A DNA stretch of 64,000 nucleotides from Bizionia argentinensis JUB59 (GCF_000224335.1 NZ_AFXZ01000067.1:186001-250000); one strand, 5' to 3'; numbered from the stretch's first letter, positions 47,076 to 57,212 are shown. The notes: generated from the letters alone by a model not told the origin. Made by a program: numbers and translations.

Positions 47076-48254
47076 CTATTTAAAAGCATTTAAACCTGTA
47101 ACATCCATACCTGTAATTAGCAAATGAATATCATGCGTACCCTCGTAAGTGATTACACTCTCTAAATTCATAGAATGACGCATAATCGAGTATTCACCAG
47201 TAATTCCCATTCCGCCTAACATTTGGCGTGCTTCACGGGCGATGTTAATAGCCATATCCACGTTGTTTCGTTTTGCCATGGATATTTGTGCAGATGTTGC
47301 TGTGCCGTTTTCACGCATAACACCAAGTCTCCATGCTAATAATTGTGCTTTAGTGATTTCAGTAATCATTTCAGCTAATTTCTTTTGCTGTAATTGAAAC
47401 TGACCAATTGGTTTGCCAAATTGCATGCGCTCTTTACTATAACGTAAAGCGGTATCGTAGCAATCCATAGCGGCTCCAATAGCTCCCCAGGCAATACCAA
47501 AACGAGCAGAGTCCAAGCAGCCTAACGGCGCGCCTAATCCCGATTTGTTAGGTAATAAGTTTTCTTTAGGAATTTTAACATTATCAAAAATAAGTTCACC
47601 AGTTGATGATGCGCGTAGCGACCATTTATTATGAGTTTCTGGTGTTGAAAAACCTTCCATGCCACGTTCTACTATTAAACCGTGAATTCGACCTTCTTCA
47701 TTTTTAGCCCATACCACAGCAATTTGACAAAAAGGGGCGTTTGAAATCCACATTTTAGCACCATTTAAAAGATAATGGTCGCCCATGTCTTTAAAGTTAG
47801 TGGTCATGCCTCCTGGGTTAGAACCATGATCTGGTTCTGTTAATCCAAAAGACCCCATCCATTCACCTGAAGCTAATTTAGGTAAGTATTTTTTACGTTG
47901 TTCTTCATTACCATACTTCCAAATTGGGTACATAACTAAAGAAGATTGTACAGAAGCGGTGCTACGAACGCCAGAATCGCCGCGTTCTATTTCTTGCATA
48001 ATTAAACCATAAGAAATCTGATCCAATCCAGCACCACCATATTCCTCTGGAATATAAGGTCCGAAAGCACCAATTTCTGCTAAACCACCTATAATTTGCT
48101 TTGGAAATTCAGCACGTTGTGCATAATCTTCAATAATGGGAGATACATCACGTTTTACCCATTCGCGGGCTGCATCACGTACTAATTTATGTTCGTCTGT
48201 TAAAAGCTCATCGAGGTTATAATAATCTGGAGCTTCAAATAAGTCTGGCTTCAT
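47076..48254 (-). CDS. Acyl-CoA dehydrogenase, glutaryl-CoA dehydrogenase-like
   Basis: The 392-residue flavoenzyme has the acyl-CoA dehydrogenase plan: an N-terminal helical domain, the FAD-binding middle (SFGLTEPDHGSNPGGMTT, MWISNAPFCQIAVVWAK), and a C-terminal domain with ERMQFGKPIGQFQLQQKKLA. The catalytic glutamate sits in VITYEGTHDIHLLITG, a motif shared with glutaryl-CoA dehydrogenases, which oxidise and decarboxylate glutaryl-CoA in lysine and tryptophan breakdown. A lysine link would fit the saccharopine-type gene at 17.5 kb, though they are far apart. Confidence 0.9.
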   Translation of the reverse strand: MKPDLFEAPDYYNLDELLTDEHKLVRDAAREWVKRDVSPIIEDYAQRAEFPKQIIGGLAEIGAFGPYIPEEYGGAGLDQISYGLIMQEIERGDSGVRSTASVQSSLVMYPIWKYGNEEQRKKYLPKLASGEWMGSFGLTEPDHGSNPGGMTTNFKDMGDHYLLNGAKMWISNAPFCQIAVVWAKNEEGRIHGLIVERGMEGFSTPETHNKWSLRASSTGELIFDNVKIPKENLLPNKSGLGAPLGCLDSARFGIAWGAIGAAMDCYDTALRYSKERMQFGKPIGQFQLQQKKLAEMITEITKAQLLAWRLGVMRENGTATSAQISMAKRNNVDMAINIAREARQMLGGMGITGEYSIMRHSMNLESVITYEGTHDIHLLITGMDVTGLNAFK

Positions 48255-48317
48255 GTATATTTTTTTTAAGTAATAGCTGTAAAAATAACGAAAACGTTTA
48301 CCGTTAGCAATTTTAAA

Positions 48318-49055
48318 TTACATTTTCAGATAAAAATCTTTAGTAAGCGTCACGTAATCATCGGTGTATTTATGTCTCTCCGTTTCAATGATGAGGTGCG
48401 ATTTTTTTACTTCGGTATGGTTCCGTGTAAAAGTGATTAAACTGCGCTTTATTTCCGATTTGGGGTTTCCTTGAACATGCGTTAATCGACTCGGAAATAA
48501 CGCATAAGAAGCTGCTAGATTGATAAAGGTTTCTTCCTCTTGAAATGGAATAATAACGGAAAACTCACCTATTTCCGAAAGCAGTTTTGAGACACTTTTA
48601 ATTAAATGTTCAAAAGGCATAGCATCTTGAAAACGTGCTGTTTCTCGTGAAGATTCTAGCTTTTTCCCATCTTTAATTCTGGAAGCGGAAGGAAGCGAGG
48701 GTATATAGAAGGGAGGATTTGATATGATGAGATCGTATTGCTCTTCAATTTCATCCGTGAACTCTTCTAATGAAGCATGGTAACAGAATAGGCGATCTGC
48801 CCAAGCCGATAATTCGAAATTATCCACACATTGCTCATAAGCGGCATCGTCAATTTCAAGAGCATCAATAATTTCTGCGTTACTGCGCTGCGCTAACATT
48901 AAAGATAAAATACCAGTTCCAGTACCTATATCTAAAATAGAAAACGGATTAAAGCTTAAGGAGGTCCATGCGCCTAATAAAACGGCATCTGTACCTATTT
49001 TCATAGCACATTGCTCTTGATGAATAACGAATTGTTTAAATTTGAAGGGCGCCAT
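48318..49055 (-). CDS. trmN6: tRNA1(Val) (adenine(37)-N6)-methyltransferase
   Basis: The 245-residue SAM-dependent methyltransferase has the class I motif LDIGTGTGILSLMLAQR and the catalytic N6-adenine motif NPPFYIPS. The start FKFKQFVIHQEQCAMKIGTD is characteristic of the YfiC/TrmN6 group, which modifies A37 of tRNA1-Val. Other N6-methyltransferases of small substrates share NPPF, so the exact target is inferred from the overall match. Confidence 0.9.
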   Translation of the reverse strand: MAPFKFKQFVIHQEQCAMKIGTDAVLLGAWTSLSFNPFSILDIGTGTGILSLMLAQRSNAEIIDALEIDDAAYEQCVDNFELSAWADRLFCYHASLEEFTDEIEEQYDLIISNPPFYIPSLPSASRIKDGKKLESSRETARFQDAMPFEHLIKSVSKLLSEIGEFSVIIPFQEEETFINLAASYALFPSRLTHVQGNPKSEIKRSLITFTRNHTEVKKSHLIIETERHKYTDDYVTLTKDFYLKM

Positions 49056-49158
49056 TAATGAAATATATTTTAAAGTGATTCAAGGTGCTAAAATATTCTT
49101 AATTAATAAATAAGTGACGTATTAAATTGTAATTTTATGGCTTCTAATATTTTCAATA

Positions 49159-50367
49159 ATGATAACCCCATCTTTACCAGAAAATGAGAAGCAAAGACAG
49201 CGTGCTGTAGAGCGTTATGTTTTGTTAGACTCACTACCCGAAAGTAGTTATGATGAAATAACAGCTTTGGCGTCTTTAATTACGGACGCACCCATTTCAT
49301 TAATTACGTTATTGCATAGCGATCGAAATTTTTTCAAATCGCATTACGGTCTGCCTTTTAATCAATCTCCCAGAAATATTTCATTTTGTGGCCATGCTAT
49401 AATTTCTGATCACCCAATAACAATCATAGAAGATGCCAGAAAAGATGATCGTTTTCATGATAATCCTTTAGTATTAGAACAGGGTGCCGTGTTTTATGCT
49501 GGTGTGCCATTGGTAGATCCTCAAGGTTATAGATTAGGAACATTATGTATTTTTGATACCAAGCCAAAAACATTGGATCATAAACAAATTGCTACTTTAA
49601 AGGTTTTAGCAAATCAGGTTGTGCGTTTATTTGAAGAGCGTGTAGCTAATATGAAACTTGAAGCTCTTAAAGAGGAGTTGGTATTGCGTAATGAAAACTT
49701 AAGGAAATTCGCTAACGTAATTAGTCACGACTTAAAATCGCCTTTAGCAAACATTACATCCTTAATAGATTTACTTGAGGATGATTTTAAGGAGCTTGCT
49801 TCTCCTCAATCTTTAGAGTACTTGCAGTATTTAAAAAGTTCTTCAAACTCTTTAAGAGATTATATTGATGGTTTACTAATATTTTATAGCAATTCTGAAT
49901 TGGCTGAAAGTAACAAAGTGTCCATGAAATTTGAAGATTATATGGAGCATATTAAAAATTTATGTCATATAAATAGAGAGAAAGTTACTTTTAATTACAG
50001 TAAAAACGTTGGTGATATTGTAGTTAATAAATCAGCTTTATCGCAAATATTAATGAACCTAATTACCAATTCCATTAAATATAATGATAAGGAAGTAACG
50101 GTTATAGACGTTGCTTGTACTTCAAACGAAAACGATTATATTTTTGAAGTAAAAGATAATGGTCCTGGTATTCCAGCAGATAAAAAAGATGTTGTTTTTA
50201 ATTTGTTCTCTGTGATTGGAGAGGATAAGTACAAGAATAAAGGGACAGGAATTGGTTTAGCGACTGTTAAAAAGTTGGTTGAAAATTTAGGTGGCAATAT
50301 AAGGATATCCTTACCAGAAAGTGGTGGTTGTATTTTTACCTTTAATTTGAAACGTTCAGATAATTAA
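49159..50367 (+). CDS. GAF-domain sensor histidine kinase
   Basis: The 402-residue protein has no membrane helix. Residues 20-160 form a GAF domain (ITALASLITDAPISLITLLH, NISFCGHAI, FYAGVPLVDPQGYRLGTLC). A coiled linker leads to the H box FANVISHDLKSPLANITSLI and a HATPase domain (LMNLITNSIKYN, VKDNGPGIP, KGTGIGLATVKKL). GAF domains bind small molecules or chromophores; the signal is unknown. No response regulator is adjacent. Its stop overlaps the convergent rimM stop by 4 bases. Confidence 0.93.
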   Translation: MITPSLPENEKQRQRAVERYVLLDSLPESSYDEITALASLITDAPISLITLLHSDRNFFKSHYGLPFNQSPRNISFCGHAIISDHPITIIEDARKDDRFHDNPLVLEQGAVFYAGVPLVDPQGYRLGTLCIFDTKPKTLDHKQIATLKVLANQVVRLFEERVANMKLEALKEELVLRNENLRKFANVISHDLKSPLANITSLIDLLEDDFKELASPQSLEYLQYLKSSSNSLRDYIDGLLIFYSNSELAESNKVSMKFEDYMEHIKNLCHINREKVTFNYSKNVGDIVVNKSALSQILMNLITNSIKYNDKEVTVIDVACTSNENDYIFEVKDNGPGIPADKKDVVFNLFSVIGEDKYKNKGTGIGLATVKKLVENLGGNIRISLPESGGCIFTFNLKRSDN

Positions 50368-50891
50368 TCTAAATACAAATCGATTAAACCTTCAGGTGTA
50401 TCTAAAATAATTTCTTTTTTATCTTTGTCTACTTTGACGATAAAAGCATCGTTTAAGGGAATTAAAATTTCAGTGCCATCGCGATCAATTTCAAAAAGTA
50501 CTTGTGCGGTGGAGTCGTTTATAGAAGAAACGGTTCCAACATGTCCAAAATTAACATCGCTTACTTTAAAACCAATTATTTCGTGGTAGTAAAATTTATC
50601 GCCCTCTAGTTTAGGAAGCAAATCTAAAGGCAAATAGATATCGCTTTTTATCAGCGCGTCGGCATCTGCTTCGGTGTCTACATCTTCAAAGCGCACCCGT
50701 AATAAATCGGATTTATGTAATTGAGAAGATTCTATAAAAAACGGAACTAAATTATTGCGTAAATCCACAAACATAGAATCTAGATTCTCGTATAAATCGG
50801 GTTCATCTGTATCTAGTTTTATTAGCAGTTCACCTTTAAAACTATATTTAGATACTATTTTTCCTAAATAAAAACAATCTTCTTTTTTCAT
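50364..50891 (-). CDS. rimM: Ribosome maturation factor RimM
   Basis: The 175-residue protein binds S19 in the 30S head and helps late 16S maturation. The RimM N-terminal domain (CFYLGKIVSKYSFKGELLIK) and the PRC-barrel domain (KFYYHEIIGFKVSD through ILIPLNDAFIVKVDKDKKEIILDTPEGLIDL) are clear. It lies downstream of rpsP on the same strand, the order common in bacteria, but here a strong terminator and an inverted repeat separate the two. Confidence 0.96.
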   Translation of the reverse strand: MKKEDCFYLGKIVSKYSFKGELLIKLDTDEPDLYENLDSMFVDLRNNLVPFFIESSQLHKSDLLRVRFEDVDTEADADALIKSDIYLPLDLLPKLEGDKFYYHEIIGFKVSDVNFGHVGTVSSINDSTAQVLFEIDRDGTEILIPLNDAFIVKVDKDKKEIILDTPEGLIDLYLD

Positions 50892-50905
50892 GATGTTTCG
50901 TCTGT

Positions 50906-50962
50906 TCGAGCGCAGTCGAGAACTTTAAAATGTCAGGTTAATTACATCTCGACGGCGCTCGA
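50906..50962. repeat. Inverted pair of TCGAGCGCAGTCGAGA elements
   Basis: TCGAGCGCAGTCGAGA (50906-50921) and its near-complement TCTCGACGGCGCTCGA (50947-50962) form an interrupted hairpin in the rimM leader. A related half-copy lies at 57213-57233. Repeats of this sequence are common between flavobacterial genes. Confidence 0.65.
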
Positions 50963-50980
50963 TGTGACATTTGTAGATAT

Positions 50981-51011
50981 AAAAAAAACCCAGACTGAAG
51001 CAGTCTGGGTT
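50981..51011 (-). terminator. Strong terminator between rpsP and rimM
   Basis: On the minus strand AACCCAGACT pairs with AGTCTGGGTT across a 5-base loop and runs into eight Ts. It should end most rpsP transcripts before rimM. Confidence 0.88.
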
Positions 51012-51035
51012 CAAAAGTATAAAAAATTTTGTTTT

Positions 51036-51560
51036 TTATTCTTCTTCTTTTGAAGCATCTGCTTCAGCTACAGGAGCATCTTCCGTTACTTCTTCAGCAA
51101 CTTCTTCTACTACTGGTGTGTTGGCAGCAATACGCGCTGCATTTGTTGCTTTCTCAGCTTCTAACGCTTTTGCTTTTGCTTCAGCTTGAGCAACTGTTAA
51201 ACCTTGCGATTTAGCATCTACTTTACCTGCTTTTTCATCTAACCAAGCTGTGAATTTAGTTTCAGCTTGTTCTTCTGTTAAAGCACCTTTTCTAACACCA
51301 CCTGCAAGGTGATTTTTTAACATCGCACCCTTATAAGATAAAATACCTTTCGCAGTATCGGTAGGTTGAGCACCGTTTTGTAACCACGTTACAGCTTTAT
51401 CAACATCTAATTCAATAGTTGCTGGGTTTGTGTTTGGATTGTAAGAACCTATTTTTTCTAGGTATTTACCATCTCTTTTTGCTCGTGCATCGGCTGCTAC
51501 GATCCAGTAATAAGGTTTTCCTTTTTTACCGTGTCTTTGTAATCTGATTTTAACTGACAT
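51036..51560 (-). CDS. rpsP: 30S ribosomal protein S16 with long C-terminal extension
   Basis: The first 80 residues are S16 (MSVKIRLQRHGKKGKPYYWI, DGKYLEKIGSYNPNT, WLQNGAQPTDTAKGIL). S16 binds 16S rRNA early in small-subunit assembly. The protein is 174 residues, about twice the bacterial core length; the tail is rich in Ala, Glu and Lys and ends in an acidic run. Such tails occur in other Bacteroidota and their role is unknown. Confidence 0.97.
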   Translation of the reverse strand: MSVKIRLQRHGKKGKPYYWIVAADARAKRDGKYLEKIGSYNPNTNPATIELDVDKAVTWLQNGAQPTDTAKGILSYKGAMLKNHLAGGVRKGALTEEQAETKFTAWLDEKAGKVDAKSQGLTVAQAEAKAKALEAEKATNAARIAANTPVVEEVAEEVTEDAPVAEADASKEEE

Positions 51561-51574
51561 AAAAATTAATTAGT

Positions 51575-51589
51575 GAGGTTCGCGACCTC
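51575..51589 (-). promoter_or_regulatory. Hairpin in the rpsP leader
   Basis: GAGGT TCGCG ACCTC forms a 5-bp G+C-rich stem 14 bases upstream of the rpsP start. Ribosomal protein leaders often bind their own product, so autoregulation is possible. Confidence 0.45.
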
Positions 51590-52000
51590 TATTATTAATA
51601 AGGTGGCAAAGATACTATATTTTTTTATTGAATTTTAAATAGTTATGTAAAAATATATGATAGTATTTTCTTTTTGAACCCCTGTTTTACAATTTGTTAT
51701 AAGTCAGAAAAGTATAGTACCTCGACTACCCAAGCATATAATACTATCGGTTTAGGCGCGTTTTACTGTAATATGAATTAATTGATGAGGTTATAATGTT
51801 GAATATTAGGTTGTTTTTGTAATTTGTAAGGAGATTTTCACAAAAAAATTAACAAACACAGTTGTCTAGTGGAATTTAATGTTAAAAACAGCTAAAGTTT
51901 TAAAGGTATCCCTTGATATACTTGGCTTTACTCTTGATAAACTGTATATTAGAGTAGATGTGAAACAATACGCATCTATAAAAAACCTATTGAAATTTAA
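51590..52000. other. Non-coding gap between divergent rpsP and the DUF2383 gene
   Basis: It must contain the promoters of both genes. No ORF, clear palindrome or repeat was recognised; I see nothing else in it. Confidence 0.5.
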
Positions 52001-52462
52001 ATGACAGAGATTATGAAGTTCACAGAAGAAATTTCAAACAAATTAAACGAATTATTAGTCAAAAATTATGACGCCGAAAAAGGTTATATAAATGCTATGA
52101 ATAATGTGGAGCAATCCGATTTGAAAATGTTTTTCAAGCGCTGCGCTACAGAACGCAGTCAGTTTGCTAAAGAATTGCGAACGGAAATACTACAGTATGG
52201 AGAAATTCCAGAAGATTCAGGTAGTTTTAAAGGTACGATGCATCGAAATTGGATGTCACTTAAAGCCACCTTTTCATCTAATAATGAGGACGCAATTTTA
52301 GAAGAAGCCATCCGTGGGGAAAAAGAAAGTTTAGAAGAGTATAAAGACTTTCTTAAAGACAGAACTTTGCCACCAAGTATAGACGCGCTGCTAATAAAAC
52401 ATAAAAATGCGATTCAAGGCGCGATTAACATGGAGAAAGTCCAAGAGGAATTAATATCCTAG
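52001..52462 (+). CDS. DUF2383 ferritin-like four-helix protein
   Basis: The 153-residue protein is mostly helical and matches the DUF2383/PA2169 family, a ferritin-like four-helix bundle. It has the first-helix pattern KLNELLVKNYDAEKGYINAM, the RCATERSQFAKELRTEI second helix and AIRGEKESLEEYKDFL third helix, with Glu/His positions that could bind metal. Function is unknown; stress protection is often suggested. An in-frame ATG at 52013 is an alternative start. It is a single gene with its own terminator. Confidence 0.88.
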   Translation: MTEIMKFTEEISNKLNELLVKNYDAEKGYINAMNNVEQSDLKMFFKRCATERSQFAKELRTEILQYGEIPEDSGSFKGTMHRNWMSLKATFSSNNEDAILEEAIRGEKESLEEYKDFLKDRTLPPSIDALLIKHKNAIQGAINMEKVQEELIS

Positions 52463-52506
52463 AGTATATTGAAGTTAAGTACAAAAATTGCTAGAATTAG
52501 AATTTT

Positions 52507-52536
52507 AAGCGCAGCTGGAAATAGTTGCGCTTTTCT
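52507..52536 (+). terminator. Terminator after the DUF2383 gene
   Basis: AAGCGCAGCT (52507-52516) pairs with AGTTGCGCTT (52523-52532) with one wobble; TTTTC follows. Confidence 0.75.
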
Positions 52537-52814
52537 TTTGTAATGGTTTGGTTCGGAAGCGCTTTAAAATCTGGATATAAGCTTTTAAGAATTTAACTTT
52601 AGTCTAGTGTCTATATTCTAGCTTTTAAAATTATATTATATTCAGCATTAGCACTTTTTATAACGCCGCACAAATAACTCTAACTTCATTTTTAAAACCA
52701 TTAATAATACGTAATTTTATAGTCTTGTTTTTTTGAACAAACTCATAAATTATTTTGGTGTTTGAGCCAGGTTTAGTTCAGCTTAACGACCAACAAAAAA
52801 CAACTCTACAACAG
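52537..52814. other. Promoter-bearing gap before dnaE
   Basis: A+T-rich with no other gene. An in-frame ATG-less extension of dnaE back to 52755 (GTG) exists but is not family-like. Confidence 0.4.
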
Positions 52815-55800
52815 ATGTACTTAATTTTCGATACAGAAACAACCGGCTTACCAAAACGTTGGAACGCACCTATTACGGATACCGACAATTGGCCAAGATG
52901 TATTCAAATTGCTTGGCAGTTGCATGATGATATGGGAAACTGTATCGAACATCAGGATTATTTAGTGAAACCAGAAGGTTTTAATATCCCTTATGATGCG
53001 GAAAAGATTCATGGTATTTCTACCGACTTAGCCATGGAGCAAGGTGTGCCGCTAAACGAAGTATTAGAAAAATTTAACGAAGCTTTAAATAAAACCACGT
53101 TTGTGGTGGGTCAGAATGTGAAATTCGACCTGAATATTATGGGTGCCGAATTTGTTCGTGGAAACCTAGAAAATAAACTTCAAGAACTACCAGTTTTAGA
53201 TACGTGTACCGAGCATACCGCCAGTTTATGCGAACTACCAGGAGGGCGTTATGGTAAATTTAAACTGCCAACTTTAACGGAGTTACACCAATTTTTATTT
53301 AATAAACCGTTTTCTGAAGCGCACAACGCGACTGCCGATGTGGAAGCAACTACGCGTTGTTTTTTAGAGCTTATTAGAAGAGAGGAATTTACTGTTGAGC
53401 AGTTAGATGTTCAGCCAGATTATTTTGCGAAATTCTCCAAAGCGAATCCGCAGGAAATTAAGCTGATTGGTTTAAAGCACATCAATTTAAAGAAAGCGAG
53501 TACTAAAATTCGTGAGCGTATATTAAAAGCGCAAGATGATGGCTTGTCTGCTCAAGAAATAAAGGAAAACATTTCGGAGTTAAAGGCGGTGGATTTTGTC
53601 CATTTGCATAACCATTCGCAGTTTTCTATTTTACAATCTACTATTAGTATTCCTAAATTGGTTGCTAGTGCAGCAGAGCATAATATGTCGGCCGTGGCAC
53701 TAACCGATCATGCGAACATGATGGGTGCTTTTCACTTTGTAAAAGCTGTTGGGAATCACAATAGGAATGTTCAGGAAAAAAATATAGAAGCAGAAGCACG
53801 TGGTGAAAAACCAATATTAAAACAAATAAAACCCATTTTAGGTTGTGAGTTTTTTGTGTGTGAAGATCATAAAGATAAATCCAGAAAGGATAATGGCTAT
53901 CAAATTGTTTTATTAGCGAAGACTAAAAAAGGTTATCATAATCTAGCTAAATTATCGTCTCATGCCTTTGTAGATGGTTTTTACTATTTGCCAAGAATTG
54001 ATAAAAAACTCATCCAGCAATATAAAGAAGATATAATTGTGCTCACCGGTAACCTATATGGTGAAGTACCGAGTAAAGTTTTAAATGTTGGTGAAAAGCA
54101 AGCCGAGGAAGCTTTGCTGTGGTGGAAAGAAGAGTTTGGCGACGATTTGTATATTGAAATTATGCGTCATAATCAGGAGGATGAGAATCGGGTGAATCCG
54201 GTTTTAATTGATTTTTCACGAAAGCATAATGTTAAATTAGTCGCTTCCAATAATACCTATTATGCTAAAAAGGAAGATGCCAATGCACATGATATTTTGC
54301 TTTGTGTAAAAGATGGTGAAAAGCAAGCCACACCAATTGGTCGTGGTCGCGGTTACCGTTTTGGAATGCCAAATCAGGAATATTATTTCAAGTCTTCAAA
54401 CGCCATGAAGGAACTTTTTAAAGATATTCCAGAAGCTATCAGTAACATCCAAGAAGTAGTTGATAAGGTGGAGTCTTATGAGTTGGCGCGTGATGTTTTG
54501 TTGCCTGCTTTTGATATTCCTGAAGCCTTTAAAAATGAAGAAGATTTAGCCGATAAAGGCAAGCGTGGTGAGAATGCTTTTTTGCGACACTTAACTTACA
54601 TGGGCGCTAAAAAACGATATGGTGAAGAATTAACGGAAGAAATTACTGAACGTTTAGACTTCGAATTAAGCGTTATTGAAAACACGGGATATCCTGGATA
54701 TTTCCTAATTGTAGAAGATTTTATTCGCGAAGCCCGAAATATGGATGTTTCCGTTGGTCCTGGTCGGGGTTCGGCAGCCGGTTCTGTAGTAGCCTACTGT
54801 TTGTGGATCACCAATATTGATCCCTTAAAATATGACTTACTTTTTGAGCGTTTTTTGAATCCCGATCGTGTAAGCATGCCTGATATTGATATCGATTTTG
54901 ATGATGAAGGTCGAAGTCGTGTTATGGATTATGTAATTAAAAAATATGGAAGTAGTCAGGTAGCGCAAATTATCACCTATGGTACCATGGCGGCCAAATC
55001 GTCGATTCGGGATACGGCTCGTGTCTTAGATTTACCGCTTTTTGATGCCGATCGTATTTCTAAACTAATTCCTACCATGTCCAAATTAGGGAAGATTTTT
55101 GGCATGAGTGAAAAGGAATTGAGTTCTAAATTCCGCTCTGAAGATTTGCTAAAAGTCCATGAGCTTTTAAATATTTCTGAAGGGTCAGATTTACAAGCCG
55201 AAACCGTTAACCTGGCAAGAACGCTAGAAGGTTCGGTTAGAAACACCGGAATTCACGCTTGTGGTGTTATTATTACACCGGATGATATTACCAAATTTGT
55301 GCCTGTTGCAACCGCTAAAGATTCAGATTTATATGTTACCCAATTTGATAACTCTGTTGTTGAAGACGCCGGATTATTAAAAATGGATTTCTTGGGCTTA
55401 AAAACGCTGACCTTAATTAAAGACACGGTTAAATTAGTTAAGTCAAAACATGATATTTTATTGGATCCTGATAGTTTTCCGTTGGATGATGAAAAGACTT
55501 ACGAGTTATTCCAACGTGGTGAAACGGTTGGTGTTTTCCAGTATGAATCGCCTGGGATGCAAAAACACTTAAAGGAATTAAAACCTACAGTTTTTGAGGA
55601 TTTAATTGCTATGAACGCTTTGTACCGTCCAGGACCAATGGAGTATATTCCTAGTTTTACCAGACGTAAACACGGAAAAGAAGATATTGAGTACGATTTA
55701 CCAGCCATGGAAGAGTACTTAAAAGAAACTTACGGGATTACGGTTTATCAAGAGCAGGTGATGTTGCTATCGCAAAAGCTAGCCAACTTTACAAAAGGTG

Positions 55801-57203
55801 AAGCCGATGTTTTGCGTAAAGCCATGGGTAAAAAGCAAATTGCGGTTCTGGATAAAATGAAACCGAAATTTATTGAGCAAGCGGAAAAAAATGGCCATGA
55901 TGCTAAAAAATTAGAAAAAATTTGGAAGGATTGGGAGGCTTTTGCTAGTTATGCCTTTAATAAGTCGCACTCTACTTGTTATGCATGGATTGCATACCAA
56001 ACGGCCTATTTAAAAGCGCATTATCCAGCCGAATATATGGCGGCTGTACTGTCCAATAATATGAATGATATTAAGCAAGTGTCCTTCTTTATGGAGGAAT
56101 GCAAGCGTATGAGATTACCTGTTTTGGGACCAGATATTAACGAAAGTTTTTATAAGTTTTCAGTAAACCAAGATAATGCCGTGCGTTTTGGAATGGGCGC
56201 TATTAAAGGTGTTGGTCATGGCGCGGTGATGACTATTGTTACAAATCGTGAAGAAGTTGGGCATTTTAAATCGATTTTCGATTTTGCCAAGCGTATTGAT
56301 TTACGAGCCGCCAATAAAAGAGCCTTTGAAGGTTTGGCTTTAGCTGGTGGTTTTGATAGTTTTTCAGATACGCACCGTGCCCAGTATTTTCATGATGATG
56401 GTGATGGGATTACCTTTTTAGAAAAAGCGATTAAATATGGTGCCAAGCATCAGGAAAATGAAAACTCGGCGCAGGTAAGTCTGTTTGGAGAAGCTAGTGA
56501 TGTTCAAATTGCTGAACCCGAAGTACCGCCATGTGAAGAATGGGGAACCATGGAGAAATTAGCCCAAGAAAAAGAAGTGGTGGGGATTTATATTTCTGGT
56601 CACCCGTTGGATGATTTTAAAATAGAAATGAAAACTTTTTGTAATGCTAATTTAGCCTTGCTAGATAATTTAGAAACCTATGTGAATCGCGAACTAACGT
56701 TTGGATGTGTGGTTACCGATGTACAGCATCGGGTGAGCAAACAAGGAAAAGGATGGGCTATTTTTACGGTTGATGATTATACCAACAGTTTTGAATTTAG
56801 AATTTTTGGTGAAGAATATTTAAAGTTTCGACACTTTTTATTAAAAAATTCCTTTGTACATGTTAAGGTTTTGGTTCGGGAAGGTTGGATTAATAAAGAA
56901 ACTGGCGTTCGGAGTGATCCGCGAATTCAGTTTAATAGCTTTCAGTTGCTGCATGATGTGATGGCTGCTTATGCGAAAAAGTTATCGATACAATTAAATA
57001 TTGCCGATTTGGAAGAGTCGAAAATAAACGAATTACAAGGAGTGTTCCGAAGCCATATTGGGGATCATATACTGAATTTCATTGTTTATGATAATGAAGA
57101 ACAGATAAAATTAAAGATGATAAGTAGAAAACAAAAAGTACATATTACCCAAGAATTATTATTAGAGTTGGAGGAGCATGATGTTTTTTATAAGTTGAAT
57201 TAA
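52815..57203 (+). CDS. dnaE: DNA polymerase III alpha subunit with fused proofreading exonuclease
   Basis: The replicative polymerase is 1,462 residues from the ATG at 52815 (MYLIFDTETTGLPKR). Residues 1-210 are a DnaQ-type 3'-5' exonuclease with all motifs: D6 and E8 in FDTETTG, GQNVKFDLNIM, and HNATADVEATTR. Next come the PHP domain (HLHNHSQFSIL), the C-family polymerase core with catalytic aspartates in MPDIDIDFDDEGR and GPGRGSAAGSVVAYCLW, fingers, a helix-hairpin-helix and an OB domain (RELTFGCVVTDVQHRVSK). The fusion is typical of Bacteroidota and places proofreading in the same chain. Confidence 0.97.
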   Translation: MYLIFDTETTGLPKRWNAPITDTDNWPRCIQIAWQLHDDMGNCIEHQDYLVKPEGFNIPYDAEKIHGISTDLAMEQGVPLNEVLEKFNEALNKTTFVVGQNVKFDLNIMGAEFVRGNLENKLQELPVLDTCTEHTASLCELPGGRYGKFKLPTLTELHQFLFNKPFSEAHNATADVEATTRCFLELIRREEFTVEQLDVQPDYFAKFSKANPQEIKLIGLKHINLKKASTKIRERILKAQDDGLSAQEIKENISELKAVDFVHLHNHSQFSILQSTISIPKLVASAAEHNMSAVALTDHANMMGAFHFVKAVGNHNRNVQEKNIEAEARGEKPILKQIKPILGCEFFVCEDHKDKSRKDNGYQIVLLAKTKKGYHNLAKLSSHAFVDGFYYLPRIDKKLIQQYKEDIIVLTGNLYGEVPSKVLNVGEKQAEEALLWWKEEFGDDLYIEIMRHNQEDENRVNPVLIDFSRKHNVKLVASNNTYYAKKEDANAHDILLCVKDGEKQATPIGRGRGYRFGMPNQEYYFKSSNAMKELFKDIPEAISNIQEVVDKVESYELARDVLLPAFDIPEAFKNEEDLADKGKRGENAFLRHLTYMGAKKRYGEELTEEITERLDFELSVIENTGYPGYFLIVEDFIREARNMDVSVGPGRGSAAGSVVAYCLWITNIDPLKYDLLFERFLNPDRVSMPDIDIDFDDEGRSRVMDYVIKKYGSSQVAQIITYGTMAAKSSIRDTARVLDLPLFDADRISKLIPTMSKLGKIFGMSEKELSSKFRSEDLLKVHELLNISEGSDLQAETVNLARTLEGSVRNTGIHACGVIITPDDITKFVPVATAKDSDLYVTQFDNSVVEDAGLLKMDFLGLKTLTLIKDTVKLVKSKHDILLDPDSFPLDDEKTYELFQRGETVGVFQYESPGMQKHLKELKPTVFEDLIAMNALYRPGPMEYIPSFTRRKHGKEDIEYDLPAMEEYLKETYGITVYQEQVMLLSQKLANFTKGEADVLRKAMGKKQIAVLDKMKPKFIEQAEKNGHDAKKLEKIWKDWEAFASYAFNKSHSTCYAWIAYQTAYLKAHYPAEYMAAVLSNNMNDIKQVSFFMEECKRMRLPVLGPDINESFYKFSVNQDNAVRFGMGAIKGVGHGAVMTIVTNREEVGHFKSIFDFAKRIDLRAANKRAFEGLALAGGFDSFSDTHRAQYFHDDGDGITFLEKAIKYGAKHQENENSAQVSLFGEASDVQIAEPEVPPCEEWGTMEKLAQEKEVVGIYISGHPLDDFKIEMKTFCNANLALLDNLETYVNRELTFGCVVTDVQHRVSKQGKGWAIFTVDDYTNSFEFRIFGEEYLKFRHFLLKNSFVHVKVLVREGWINKETGVRSDPRIQFNSFQLLHDVMAAYAKKLSIQLNIADLEESKINELQGVFRSHIGDHILNFIVYDNEEQIKLKMISRKQKVHITQELLLELEEHDVFYKLN

Positions 57204-57212
57204 TTTGTTACA

